From: Chloroflexota bacterium
GTDB taxonomy: Bacteria > Chloroflexota > Ktedonobacteria > Ktedonobacterales > JADMIN01
Direction: 5' to 3'
Assembly (NCBI GenBank): GCA_021323855.1
Contig: JAJPKE010000026.1
Location: forward strand, 1 to 64,000
Length of the DNA stretch: 64,000 nucleotides
Shown here: positions 52,205-60,645 of the stretch, one piece after another
Layout: each line of letters opens with the position of its first letter
Numbering within the stretch: the stretch's first letter is position 1
Translations under genes and position numbers: made by a program
Notes under the pieces: model-generated
What the model was told of the DNA's origin: nothing
Seen by the model: only the letters and a program-made list of their open reading frames with translations
The model's database searches: none

Positions 52205-52993
52205 ATGTGTTTCGAGTATGACGCAACTCCTCCCGATCTCCCAGCAACCTTTCCCTTGCGCTTCGCCAGCGCAACCTCCGGCCAGGATTTGGTGTTGACG
52301 GCGGCGGATGGCGCTCAGTTCTCCGCCTATATCGCGCGACCCAGCACATCCAACGGCGCGGGCATTGTCATCTTGCCGGATGTGCGCGGCCTCTTCAGCT
52401 TCTATCGCGAGCTGGCGGATCGCTTCGCCTCCACCGGCATCCAGGCGCTGGCGATTGATTATTTCGGGCGTACTGCTGGCCTCGGATCACGCGACGAACA
52501 CTTCGAGTACATGCCACATGTCGAGCAGACGCACGCCGAAACTATCGCAATGGATGTTGCTGCCGCCGTCGCCTATCTGCGTCAGCTTCCAGAGGATGCG
52601 CCGCGTAACATCTTCACGGTCGGCTTCTGCTTTGGCGGCGGCAACTCGTTTCAGCAGGCGGCCAACAAGCACGGACTCTCTGGTGTCATCGGTTTCTATG
52701 GTCCGCCGAAGCGCGCACGCTCTGGCCCAACACCCATTGAGCGCGTGAGCGAGTTCGAGTGTCCGGTGCTGGGTCTCTTTGGCGGCGCGGATCAGGGCAT
52801 CCCCGTTGAGGATGTCAAGCAGTTTGACGATGCGCTCACGCAGGCCAAAGTTGAGCATGAAATCATCATCTATCCTGGCGCGCCACACAGCTTCTTCGAC
52901 CGCAAGTTCGAGGAGTACAAAGACGCCTGCGACGATGCCTGGACACGCATGCTGGCCTTTATCACCATACATACGCCGCAGATAAAAGATTAG
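52205..52993 (+). CDS. Dienelactone hydrolase family protein
   Basis: This 262-aa alpha/beta hydrolase belongs to the dienelactone hydrolase family, which opens lactone or ester bonds in ring-cleavage pathways and elsewhere. The nucleophile is Cys in the elbow TVGFCFGGGNSF, as in bona fide dienelactone hydrolases. VILPDVRGLFSFY and LAIDYFGRTAG lie upstream, and the acid and His are in LFGGADQGIP and YPGAPHSFFDR. The C-terminus runs into ITIHTPQIKD. No other aromatic-degradation genes adjoin, so the natural substrate is open. The stop is followed at once by a dispersed palindromic repeat. Confidence 0.9.
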   Translation: MCFEYDATPPDLPATFPLRFASATSGQDLVLTAADGAQFSAYIARPSTSNGAGIVILPDVRGLFSFYRELADRFASTGIQALAIDYFGRTAGLGSRDEHFEYMPHVEQTHAETIAMDVAAAVAYLRQLPEDAPRNIFTVGFCFGGGNSFQQAANKHGLSGVIGFYGPPKRARSGPTPIERVSEFECPVLGLFGGADQGIPVEDVKQFDDALTQAKVEHEIIIYPGAPHSFFDRKFEEYKDACDDAWTRMLAFITIHTPQIKD

Positions 52994-53035
52994 TCCCCAC
53001 CCCCAGCCCCTCCCCCGTGCGCGGGAGAGGGGAGG
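52994..53035. repeat. Dispersed GC-rich palindromic repeat, copy 2
   Basis: The repeat is in reverse orientation: CCCCACCCCCAGCCCC, then TCCCCCGTGCGCGGGAGAGG. It starts right after the dienelactone hydrolase stop codon and belongs to the family of copy 1. Confidence 0.6.
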
Positions 53036-53141
53036 ACAGACACCGCAAGGCGGGCCGAGGGATGAATCTGCGCGCATGTGTTCGTCGGCCCGCTGGTTGC
53101 GCACATATATTCGTTGGCCTTGTATGGTAGTGGAGAGCATA

Positions 53142-53681
53142 GTGGTATATATCGCCCTGTTGCGTGGTATCAATGTTGGCGGCCACATGGTGAAGATGGA
53201 GCGCCTGCGCGAATTGTTCACCGAATTGGGACTCGCCAACGTCCGCACCTATATCCAGAGTGGCAATGTGTTCTTCGAGAGCGCCGAGGAGAACCGCGAG
53301 ACGCTGACACAAACCATCGAGCGGCATCTACAGGCGGCGCTTGGCTATGCAGTGCCGGTGTTTCTGCGCACCATCCCGGAGATCGAGCAACTATTTGCGC
53401 TCGATCCGTTCAAAGACAGGGAAGTGACAGCAGATATGCGGCTCTGCATCGCCTTCACTGCCAACCCCATTCCAACCCCGCCAGCTTTGCCGCTCTGGTC
53501 GCCGAAACGCGACATGGAAATCGTCAGCATGACAACGCGCGAAGCCTTCATCATCTGGTACATCATCAACGGCAGGCCGCCTGCCTCTGACAGCTTCCTG
53601 GCAAAAACGCTCGCCAGCGCCGCCACCACGCGCTTTTACCATACCACTGCCAAAATCCTCGAAGCGGCGAAAAAGGGATAG
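53142..53681 (+). CDS. DUF1697 family protein
   Basis: This 179-aa protein begins VYIALLRGINVGGH, the signature of DUF1697 proteins, and continues with VKMERLRELFTELGLANVRTYIQSGNVFF split across a helix and strand. A C-terminal DMEIVSMTTREAFIIWYI and a TTRFYHTTAKIL ending are also typical. The function of the family is unknown. The GTG start at 53142 is preferred because GGAG lies 6 nt upstream and the product then begins like other members; an ATG 18 nt upstream is possible. It precedes a cluster of palindromic repeats. Confidence 0.85.
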   Translation: MVYIALLRGINVGGHMVKMERLRELFTELGLANVRTYIQSGNVFFESAEENRETLTQTIERHLQAALGYAVPVFLRTIPEIEQLFALDPFKDREVTADMRLCIAFTANPIPTPPALPLWSPKRDMEIVSMTTREAFIIWYIINGRPPASDSFLAKTLASAATTRFYHTTAKILEAAKKG

Positions 53682-53925
53682 TAGCGAAGGATGGCCAGTT
53701 AGCACACAGGTAGCCGGTGGATGAATCCGCGCCGAAGCGTTCTACGAACGACAATGCTTGCCTCCGCAAGCAGGAATCATCGCCCGTTCTCCCCTCTCCT
53801 CGTGGGAGAGGGGCCGGGGGTGAGGTCTCTTTAACCCGCGTAGGCGGGTTTCGCGGCGGCACGACAGCCAGGCGCGGTTTCAACCGCCGACCTCTGATTC
53901 CCCTCTCCCGCGCACGGGGGAGGGG
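53682..53925. repeat. Composite intergenic repeat cluster
   Basis: This stretch has no gene and is mostly short inverted repeats. It includes GCTTGCCTCCGCAAGC, a CTCTCCTCGTGGGAGAG palindrome (copy 3 of the GC-rich family, 53789-53826), AACCCGC-GTAG-GCGGGTT near 53831-53850 and CGGTTTCAACCG near 53875-53887. It looks like a site where several short palindromic repeat families have accumulated. Confidence 0.5.
53789..53826. repeat. Dispersed GC-rich palindromic repeat, copy 3
   Basis: The core CCCTCTCCTCGTGGGAGAGG is followed by GGCCGGGGGTGAGG. Same family as copies 1, 2, 4 and 5; the loop differs (CTCGTG instead of GCGCAC). Confidence 0.55.
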
Positions 53926-53940
53926 TTAGGGGTGGGGGCT
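53899..53940. repeat. Dispersed GC-rich palindromic repeat, copy 4
   Basis: CCCTCTCCCGCGCACGGGG is followed by GAGGGGTTAGGGGTGGGG. It is nearly identical to copy 1 in core sequence and overlaps the 3' end of the broken SRPBCC gene, providing its original stop codon (TAA at 53926-53928). Confidence 0.6.
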
Positions 53941-54381
53941 TTCCGCCGCGCGTTTGAGCCGCGCCAGCGCATCCGCAACGCCGCGATGGCACTGCCGCGC
54001 CATCACGCGCTCGATCACTCTACCTCGCCATCCAGGGAGGAACGTGAAGTCTCAGCCAAAGGTGATACGGCAACTCATGCCGTCGAGCGGCTGGCAGAGA
54101 ATGTGATTGTGAACAGTGATGCCCAGTGGCAGCGTCGTCGTGAGGTCGAGCGCGTGTCGCTCGTGGTCTATGGCGTTGACGGTGGTGGTCACCGGCCAGC
54201 GGCGGCCCAGCGCGCGGCTGCTAGCGGAGATCACCTGCCCAGGCGTGGCGCGTCCCGGTGGCTCGATATGTTCCGTTGTGGCATCCCACCAGGTGCTATA
54301 GGACTCCGGCGACATCAGGATCGCCCAGACACGCTCCAATGGTGCGGCGACGGTGGCAATGGGGCAGGCGGAAACTGTCAT
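53926..54381 (-). pseudogene. SRPBCC/polyketide-cyclase-like gene interrupted by an in-frame TGA
   Basis: The frame from the ATG at 54381 encodes 109 aa of an SRPBCC (START-like) protein: PIATVAAPLERVWAIL, YSTWWDATTEHIEPPG and the hydrophobic-cavity strands up to CRITFG. It then meets TGA at 54052-54054. The same frame continues for 41 sense codons, reading DFTFLPGWRGRVIERV and then a helix VADALARLKRAAE, ending at TAA (53926-53928). These are the expected last strand and long C-terminal helix of the fold. A single G-to-A change of a Trp codon (TGG) explains the stop. It is therefore probably a recent pseudogene, though readthrough or a sequencing error cannot be excluded. Confidence 0.75.
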
Positions 54382-54397
54382 GACTTACCTCCCTGGA

Positions 54398-54458
54398 GAC
54401 CTCACCCCCTCCCCCCTCTCCTCGCGGGAGAGGGGTGCCCGAAGGGCGGGGTGAGGTC
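54398..54458. repeat. Dispersed GC-rich palindromic repeat, copy 5 (also sucD 3' hairpin)
   Basis: The outer 11-bp arms GACCTCACCCC (54398-54408) and GGGGTGAGGTC (54448-54458) flank an inner CCCTCTCCTCGCGGGAGAGG palindrome. It touches the sucD stop codon and could act as the terminator of sucCD. Confidence 0.65.
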
Positions 54459-55327
54459 TACCGCTTCAGCGCCTCAGCCGTCAGCGCAGGAATGTCGAAG
54501 ATGGTATCGGCGACGGGCACGCCAGCCGCCAGCAGCGCATCCACCTTACCCTGCGCCGTGCCAGTTTTGCCGGAGATGATGGCTCCGGCGTGGCCCATGC
54601 GTTTCCCTGGAGGTGCGGTGCGACCAGAGATGAAACCGACCACCGGCTTCTTCATCGTCGCAGCGTAGGCGGCGGCGTCCTCTTCGTCGCTGCCACCAAT
54701 TTCGCCGCACATCACCACGGCGGCGGTATCGGGGTCTTCCTCGAAGAGACGCAGGCAATCAATGAAGGTCGTGCCGATGATCGGGTCGCCGCCAATGCCG
54801 ATGCAGGACGACTGGCCGATGCCCGCCTGCGTCAGCAACGCGACCACTTCATAGGTCAGCGTGCCGGAGCGCGAAATGAAGCCGACGTTGCCCTCTTTGA
54901 AGATGTGATACGGCATGATGCCGACTTTGCCCGCGCCCGGCGTCGCCAGCCCTGGGCAGTTCGGGCCGATCAGCCGCGTAGGATGCTCTTTCAGGAAGGC
55001 CGCCACGCGCGTCATATCGCTGACCGGAATGCCCTCGGTAATGCAGACGATCAATTCCATGCCTGCGGCGGCGGATTCCATGATGGCGTCCGCTGCGCCC
55101 ATTGGCGGCACGAAGATGCACGAGGCAGTGGCGCCGGTCTGCGCTTTGGCCTCGCGCACCGTATCGAAGACCGGGCGATCCTCGACGGTCTGCCCGCCCT
55201 TGCCGGGCGTGACACCGCCGACGATTTGCGTTCCGGCGGCCAGCATGCCTTTGGTATGGTAGAGTCCCTCGCGCCCGGTGATGCCAATGACGATCACGCG
55301 CGAACTCTTGTCAAATAGAATGCTCAC
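54458..55327 (-). CDS. sucD: Succinyl-CoA synthetase alpha subunit SucD
   Basis: This 289-aa alpha subunit of the TCA-cycle enzyme converts succinyl-CoA to succinate with NTP formation. The CoA-binding Rossmann domain starts [19 protein letters not shown] and has [10 protein letters not shown]. The ligase domain has [13 protein letters not shown] and [12 protein letters not shown]. The phospho-histidine is in [10 protein letters not shown], with [10 protein letters not shown] upstream. All are conserved. The GTG start has GGGGAAG 4 nt upstream. It follows sucC by 33 bp in the same operon and its end overlaps a palindromic repeat. Product feeds complex II (725-4272). Confidence 0.96.
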   Translation of the reverse strand: MSILFDKSSRVIVIGITGREGLYHTKGMLAAGTQIVGGVTPGKGGQTVEDRPVFDTVREAKAQTGATASCIFVPPMGAADAIMESAAAGMELIVCITEGIPVSDMTRVAAFLKEHPTRLIGPNCPGLATPGAGKVGIMPYHIFKEGNVGFISRSGTLTYEVVALLTQAGIGQSSCIGIGGDPIIGTTFIDCLRLFEEDPDTAAVVMCGEIGGSDEEDAAAYAATMKKPVVGFISGRTAPPGKRMGHAGAIISGKTGTAQGKVDALLAAGVPVADTIFDIPALTAEALKR

Positions 55328-55360
55328 GTTGCTTCCCCTATATCAGCCCAACTAGCCCTG

Positions 55361-56500
55361 CTAGCCCCTGGCCGCGATTTCAGCGACGATCTTCTGCGCA
55401 GCGTCGCGCATGTCCTGGCCCCAGGTCAGCCCGGCGTCCGCCAGCAGCGCGCGGCCCTGTTCCTCGCCGGTGCCGGAGAGGCGGGCGACAATGGGCAGGC
55501 CAAGCGGCAGTTCGTTCTGCGCCATGATGATGCCCTGGGCCACCTCTTCGCCGCGTGTGATGCCGCCGAAGATGTTGACGAGGATGCCCTTCACCTGCGG
55601 ATCTTTGGCGACGAAGAGCAGTGCCTTCTTCATCACCTCAGCCTTAGCGCCGCCGCCGATATCGAGGAAATTGGCGGGCTTGCCGCCGGAGCGCGCGACC
55701 ATATCGAGCGTCGTCATCACGAGGCCCGCGCCATTGCCGATGATGCCTACGTCGCCGTCCAGCTTGACATAGGTTAGCCCCTCAGCTTTCGCCTCAAATT
55801 CCAGTGGATTGGCTTCTTCCGGCTCAGCCCAACCGGCGTATTCTTTCTGGCGGGGGAGCGCGTTGTCGTCAATCAGGATCTTGGCATCGGCGGCGAGTAC
55901 CTGGCCGTCTTTGGTCAGCGCCAGCGGATTGATCTCCGCAAGAGTGGCATCGCTGCCGTCGTAGGCTTTCGCCAGCGCGGCGAGGATGGCGCCGCCTTTG
56001 GCGATGACGTTATGCGGCATACCGGCGCGTTCGAGGATATCGCGCGCCTGCCACGGCAGCAGTCCCCAGCGCACGTCAATCGGCTCTTTGATAATCTTCT
56101 CAGGCGTCTCTTCGGCCACCTGCTCGATGTCAATGCCACCGGCGCGGCTGACCATCACGACGGGCGCCTGCGAGGCGCGGTCCATGATAATGCCAGCGTA
56201 ATACTCCTCGGCAATGTCAATCGCGGGCGTGACCAGCACTTTCTCGACGGTCAGCCCTTTGATATCCATGCCGAGAATCTGCCCAGCCACCTCGCGGGTC
56301 TGCTCCGGCGTGCTGCCGAACTTGACCCCGCCGGCTTTGCCACGCCCGCCGACATAGACCTGTGCCTTGACGACCACCGGCACGCCGAATTCGCGCGCAA
56401 TCTCCTCGGCCTGTTCGGGGGTCGTGGCGATCTTGCCTGGCTGCACGGGAATGCCGTACCGGCGTAGGATTTCCTTTGCCTGGTACTCGTGAATTTTCAT
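55361..56500 (-). CDS. sucC: Succinyl-CoA synthetase beta subunit SucC
   Basis: This 379-aa beta subunit has an ATP-grasp fold. The N-terminus MKIHEYQAKEILRRYGIPV is classic. Nucleotide-binding segments are VVKAQVYVGGRGKAGGVK and a Glu/Asn metal region (ATLAEINPLAL, then AADAKILIDDNAL). The C-terminal CoA-ligase part has GLVMTTLDM, NFLDIGGGAK and ILVNIFGGITR. The Gly loop and metal residues are intact. It is the first gene of sucCD. A good promoter (56598-56627) lies about 100 bp upstream; the ribosome site (GAG) is weak. Confidence 0.96.
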   Translation of the reverse strand: MKIHEYQAKEILRRYGIPVQPGKIATTPEQAEEIAREFGVPVVVKAQVYVGGRGKAGGVKFGSTPEQTREVAGQILGMDIKGLTVEKVLVTPAIDIAEEYYAGIIMDRASQAPVVMVSRAGGIDIEQVAEETPEKIIKEPIDVRWGLLPWQARDILERAGMPHNVIAKGGAILAALAKAYDGSDATLAEINPLALTKDGQVLAADAKILIDDNALPRQKEYAGWAEPEEANPLEFEAKAEGLTYVKLDGDVGIIGNGAGLVMTTLDMVARSGGKPANFLDIGGGAKAEVMKKALLFVAKDPQVKGILVNIFGGITRGEEVAQGIIMAQNELPLGLPIVARLSGTGEEQGRALLADAGLTWGQDMRDAAQKIVAEIAARG

Positions 56501-56597
56501 TGTTTTCTCAGTTCCCTATCTGGCGAATCACTGCCCGCAGAGCGCCCGGCGCACCGATGCGCAAGGCGCGGGGATGGGAAATATCCCCAAACAGTAC

Positions 56598-56627
56598 ATG
56601 ATAGGCACGCGGCGCGGGGTGCGTCAA
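56598..56627 (-). promoter_or_regulatory. sucCD promoter
   Basis: On the minus strand there is a -35 TTGACG (56622-56627), an 18-bp spacer and a -10 TATCAT (56598-56603). Start near 56591, leader about 90 nt. Confidence 0.55.
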
Positions 56628-56653
56628 ACCTGTGCGATTAGCATATGTACCAG

Positions 56654-58306
56654 CTAAGCAAGCTGATCTTCTTGTTCGTCGCGCGCATCTTCCTCTCCTA
56701 TCCCTTCGAGGCTTTCTTCAATTGCCGGGTCATCTGGATCGGTATCATCCCTCATTCGTGGGATAGTATAGACCCACTCTCGATTAGGGTGTTCGTGTTG
56801 CCTCGTGTAAGTCTTCCGCTTCACCTCATAGTTCAACTCTTCCGCTTTGTGTACGATATGATCTAATGCCTCAGAAAATGCTTTTCTGAGTGTGGCAGGT
56901 GTCCAGGGTCCAGTTTTGGGAAGCATAGCTGGATGAAAAATATCTGGAAAGCCGAGAAGGATATCCCTAGGATCTTGCCCATCCCAATCAAGACCTAACT
57001 TGTTCATTGCTGTGTTTAGCGGACTAATAAGGTCATTAACGTTGGTAAGGTAATTGATAAAAACTCCTTGAACTCTAATCTCGTTCTGATATGGATTGGG
57101 AGATTTTGAAGTTTGCTTGTAAATGTTTAAGGTTGCCCCCAGTTCTTGGTATATCAACGAGGCATTGCGAAGAACCTGCCTCATATTTGTTCGCTGCTTA
57201 CGTTGCTCACGTTGCCGCTCCAAGAACTTTTCAGGTGTGAGGAGATGGCCTGATGGAGACGCAGCAGATTCAACTGCGAGGGATGAAATAGCATTGGCTG
57301 ATCCATCATCCTTAGAATTCTGCATGGTTTCAGGTGCTGAACCATCAGAGATAGACCCAGGTAGAACTGATTCTATGGTAGATGCCGTTACAGGAGGTGC
57401 AGCATCTTTTTCCTGAGTTTGCTCGTCATACAGATCGCCTGTTTGCATCGCAGTGTCAGATATTGGCATTGAGGCATCTGCATTTTCGGATGATATATCT
57501 CGTGCAATGAGAGGGTCTGATAGTGATGAATTATCTTCCGATACAACCGTGGAAAGCGGTACCTGAGAAGACGAGGGAGGTTTTTCTACTTGTGAAGAAG
57601 TAAGTGCATTTGCGTTATCCAACGGATAACGCTCGGTTGGAGTTGTTGGCGAATCTTCCAATTGCGCTGGGATGATTGCATCCGATGAAGTTGAGGCGAT
57701 CACATCTTCTATTCCTATAGATTTGTCTAATGTTGGGGCGGTTGACAATGGTGCTGTCGATAACGTATCAGGTGCAATAGTGCCGCCTTGCATAGGTGAA
57801 ATATCTGATGATATGACCTTGCCTAATTTTGGCGAGGTGTTTGCGTTGGCTTTAGGCTGTGCGTGGCGGTCAACTTTGACCTCGCCAGATTTATGTGCTC
57901 TGCTCGGCATCGCTGGTGTATCTAAATATGGAGGGAATGAAGAAGATGAAAAAGGTACAAGAAATGGAGACAAGTTGGACAAGTCGAGAGTGATATTGTT
58001 GATGTTCGTGTTAGTATTTGTATTTGTATTTGTGTTCGTATTACTGGGAGACGGTACCTGTTGCGGAACTGGCAATACAGGTTCATGAGCGGAAGATGAT
58101 TTTACTTGCCGCTTTGTGGCGACCTTCCGTGACGTTCTGCGAGTTGAAGTTTGTTTATTATTCTCTGACTTTCCTTTTACTTGCCGTTTCCTGCTGATAT
58201 GGCGCACAACTCCTACCGTAATTGGAATAACTACCGTGAAGAATGCTAACAAAGCTGCAAGGAACTGTAAGGTTGGTGAGAGTGCTTCAAAGGTGTGAAC
58301 AAACAT
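56654..58306 (-). CDS. AT-rich, single-pass membrane protein with Asn-Thr repeats, unknown function
   Basis: This 550-aa protein differs from its neighbours in base composition and codon use, being visibly AT-rich. It starts with a membrane helix (LQFLAALLAFFTVVIPITVGVV) followed by a basic stretch (RKRQVKGKSENNK). It then has a long Ser/Thr/Asp-rich disordered region with a six-fold Asn-Thr repeat encoded by a hexanucleotide tandem repeat. The C-terminal 180 residues look folded (LRNASLIYQELGATLNIYKQ, GLDWDGQDPRDILLGFPDI, LDHIVHKAEELNYEVKRKTY). The ending is strongly acidic. No family is recognised. AAGGG precedes the ATG. It may have been acquired horizontally. Confidence 0.6.
   Translation of the reverse strand: MFVHTFEALSPTLQFLAALLAFFTVVIPITVGVVRHISRKRQVKGKSENNKQTSTRRTSRKVATKRQVKSSSAHEPVLPVPQQVPSPSNTNTNTNTNTNTNINNITLDLSNLSPFLVPFSSSSFPPYLDTPAMPSRAHKSGEVKVDRHAQPKANANTSPKLGKVISSDISPMQGGTIAPDTLSTAPLSTAPTLDKSIGIEDVIASTSSDAIIPAQLEDSPTTPTERYPLDNANALTSSQVEKPPSSSQVPLSTVVSEDNSSLSDPLIARDISSENADASMPISDTAMQTGDLYDEQTQEKDAAPPVTASTIESVLPGSISDGSAPETMQNSKDDGSANAISSLAVESAASPSGHLLTPEKFLERQREQRKQRTNMRQVLRNASLIYQELGATLNIYKQTSKSPNPYQNEIRVQGVFINYLTNVNDLISPLNTAMNKLGLDWDGQDPRDILLGFPDIFHPAMLPKTGPWTPATLRKAFSEALDHIVHKAEELNYEVKRKTYTRQHEHPNREWVYTIPRMRDDTDPDDPAIEESLEGIGEEDARDEQEDQLA
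58004..58039 (-). repeat. Hexanucleotide tandem repeat (six units)
   Basis: Six units of the pattern RAYACN (+ strand gttcgt/atttgt/gttagt variants) lie inside the AT-rich membrane-protein gene and encode six Asn-Thr pairs. The copy number may vary between strains without changing the frame. Confidence 0.7.
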
Positions 58307-58714
58307 AAAACCCTTACTCCTAACTTCCTCTCAAGTGTCTTACTTTGCAAGCCTCTGCTCGGTTGTACTCCATCGAGTAGATTGTACTTGCAGAAACAGT
58401 ATATCAGACTGGCATTGTACTTTTCAATCCACATAAAATCGAACACATGTTCGGAAGAATCTATTACGCAACATTGATTTGAGCAATGAAGAGGATGGAG
58501 GGGGTGGAGGCGCAAAGAAAAGGAGAACTCCTTTTAAGATTCTGTAGAACTTGACATTATTTGCTGCATGTAGAGTTAGTTTAGATACAACGCGGTCTCC
58601 CCATTGAACGCGGACGGACGCGCGAAACGGCCCTTTCAAGATGTGTAGTTGTGTATTGTGTAGATGTGATTGCCCACGACACAGACGCACGCATGCGCCA
58701 GGAGGGTATGCCCA
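58307..58714. other. AT-rich intergenic region between divergent genes
   Basis: This 408-bp region holds the membrane-protein promoter (58398-58427, minus). A -35-like TTGACA near 58552 on the plus strand has no good partner -10. No gene or RNA was recognised. Base composition returns to GC-rich near 58600. Confidence 0.45.
58398..58427 (-). promoter_or_regulatory. Promoter of the AT-rich membrane-protein gene
   Basis: On the minus strand there is a -35 TTGAAA (58422-58427), an 18-bp spacer and a -10 TATACT (58398-58403). It sits about 90 bp before the ATG. Confidence 0.5.
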
Positions 58715-60286
58715 ATGGAAACGCCGCTAACACCGCTGGAGTTCATGCGCCGGAGCCGGCGCCTCTATCCCGATCACGAGGCAGTCGTTGACGGCGATTT
58801 GCGCCTCACTTACCGGCAGTTCGGTGAACGCTGTGATCGCTGGTCCGCCGCGCTGCAACGGCTGGGCGTGGAGAAGGGCGACCGCGTGGCCTATATCGCG
58901 CCCAATACCCATGCGCAGCTCGAATCGTTCTACGCTGTGCCGCAACTGGGCGCCGTCCTCGTGCCGATCAACTACCGCCTCACCCCCGACGACTTCACCT
59001 ACATCATCAACCATTCGGGGGCTACCGTCGTCTGCGCCCACGCCGATTATCTGGAAGCGGTGGATGGCATTCGTGAGGCGCTCCCCAACGTGCGGCACTT
59101 CGTCGCGCTGGAGGGTAGCCGCCCCGGCTGGCTCAACTATGAAGAGACGCTGGCTGATACTCCTGGCGAATTTCAGCGTCCGGATATCGCTGAGAGCGAC
59201 CTGCTTACCATCAATTACACCAGCGGCACCACCTCGCGCCCCAAAGGCGTAATGATTACCCATCGCAATGCCTACATGAACGCCGTCGGCACGCTCGTCC
59301 ATGTCCATATGACGATGGCGGACCGCTATCTCTGGACGCTGCCGATGTTCCACGCCAATGGCTGGACCTTCGTCTGGATCGTCACGGCGGTGGGCGGCAC
59401 ACATATCTGCCTGCGCAAAGTGGAGCCGCAAAGCATCTTCAGCGCGATTGCCAACGAGAGCGTGACAATGCTCTGCGCTGCCCCGACCGTGCTGATCGCC
59501 ATCGCCAACAGTCCTGAATCGCTGCGCAGACAGGCACGGCCAGGTGTGCGCGTGCTGACGGCAGGCGCGCCGCCCGCTGCCGCGACCATCGAACGCATCG
59601 AGGGCGACCTGGGATGGCATGTCACACAAGTCTACGGTCTGACCGAGACGGCGCCCTTCATCACCATCTGCGAGCCACGCCCGGAACATCGCACGCTCTC
59701 CCAGGAAGAACAGGCAACGATCAAAGCGCGGCAGGGCGTGGAACTGATTACCTCCGGCGAACTGCTGGTGGTGGATGAGGCGGGCAACGAGGTGCCGCAC
59801 GACGGGCAGACAATGGGCGAGATTGTGGCACGTGGCAATGTCATCATGCTAGGGTACTACAACGATCCCGACGCCACCGCCAAAGCCTTTGCTGGTGGCT
59901 GGTTCCACACCGGCGACGCGGCGGTGGTTCACCCGGATGGCTACGCCGAGATTCGTGACCGCATCAAAGACGTGATTATCAGCGGCGGCGAAAACATCTC
60001 ATCCATCGAGGTTGAGAGCATCCTGCTGCGCCATCCCGCCATTCAAGAGGTGGCGGTCGTCGGCATGCCCGATGAGAAGTGGGGCGAGACGCCGTATGCC
60101 TTCGTCGTGCTGAAGCCGGGCGCGTATGCCACCGAAGAGGATGTGCGCCTCTTCGCCCGCGACCACATGGCGCACTTCAAGGTACCCACGCATGTCGTCT
60201 TCGTAGAGGAACTGCCCAAGACGGCGACCGGCAAGATTCAGAAGTATGTGCTGCGGGGAGGCAAGTCTGCCATCTCGCGGCAATAG
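58715..60286 (+). CDS. Acyl-CoA synthetase (AMP-forming)
   Basis: This 523-aa ANL-superfamily enzyme activates a carboxylic acid with ATP and joins it to CoA. The P-loop is INYTSGTTSRPKG (residues near 170-185). Further motifs are LPMFHANGW, VYGLTETAPF (A5), GWFHTGDAA (A7) and DRIKDVIISGGENISS (A8); the catalytic Lys lies in KTATGKIQKY (A10). FHANGW is common in medium- and long-chain or aromatic acyl-CoA ligases of this type. The ATG at 58715 has AGGAGGG 8 nt upstream. It stands alone, followed by a long hairpin. Confidence 0.93.
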   Translation: METPLTPLEFMRRSRRLYPDHEAVVDGDLRLTYRQFGERCDRWSAALQRLGVEKGDRVAYIAPNTHAQLESFYAVPQLGAVLVPINYRLTPDDFTYIINHSGATVVCAHADYLEAVDGIREALPNVRHFVALEGSRPGWLNYEETLADTPGEFQRPDIAESDLLTINYTSGTTSRPKGVMITHRNAYMNAVGTLVHVHMTMADRYLWTLPMFHANGWTFVWIVTAVGGTHICLRKVEPQSIFSAIANESVTMLCAAPTVLIAIANSPESLRRQARPGVRVLTAGAPPAAATIERIEGDLGWHVTQVYGLTETAPFITICEPRPEHRTLSQEEQATIKARQGVELITSGELLVVDEAGNEVPHDGQTMGEIVARGNVIMLGYYNDPDATAKAFAGGWFHTGDAAVVHPDGYAEIRDRIKDVIISGGENISSIEVESILLRHPAIQEVAVVGMPDEKWGETPYAFVVLKPGAYATEEDVRLFARDHMAHFKVPTHVVFVEELPKTATGKIQKYVLRGGKSAISRQ

Positions 60287-60295
60287 ACAGCATAG

Positions 60296-60339
60296 CAACA
60301 GGATGAGCGGCGCCATCAACGATGTTGCTCATCCTGTTG
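60296..60339 (+). terminator. Stem-loop after the acyl-CoA synthetase gene
   Basis: A perfect 13-bp stem (CAACAGGATGAGC at 60296-60308, GCTCATCCTGTTG at 60327-60339) with an 18-nt loop lies 9 bp after the stop. No U tract follows, so it may terminate inefficiently or protect the mRNA end. Confidence 0.55.
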
Positions 60340-60363
60340 AGATAAAAAGCAAAGGCACATTCC

Positions 60364-60645
60364 ATGATTGAGCGATTACAACGCGCACTTGCGCACATCG
60401 AAGAACTACCGCCAGAAGCGCAGGAAGAAATTGCCGAGCAGATCGAAGATCTCACCCTTCCTTTCGATAGGCCATCATCGCTAGCGACTGGTGATATTCC
60501 AGAAGCTCTTCCTCAGGCAGTGCGCGATGCTCTCGCAGTGATTGGCGCATGGAGCGACCTGCAAGACGAAGACGAGTTCGAGGCGATAGACCGCATGCGT
60601 CACGAAGTATCACCGACACCTCCTATTGAATTGGATGACTTATGA
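60364..60645 (+). CDS. Putative antitoxin of a PIN toxin-antitoxin pair
   Basis: This is a 93-aa acidic helical protein (LQRALAHIEELPPEAQEEIAEQIEDL, then a second acidic helix DEDEFEAIDRMRHEV). No DNA-binding fold is plain, and I do not recognise the family. It is called an antitoxin because its stop overlaps the start of a VapC-like PIN gene by 4 bp (ATGA), the usual arrangement, and because the size and charge fit. AAAGG precedes the ATG. No autoregulatory dyad was identified upstream. Confidence 0.65.
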   Translation: MIERLQRALAHIEELPPEAQEEIAEQIEDLTLPFDRPSSLATGDIPEALPQAVRDALAVIGAWSDLQDEDEFEAIDRMRHEVSPTPPIELDDL

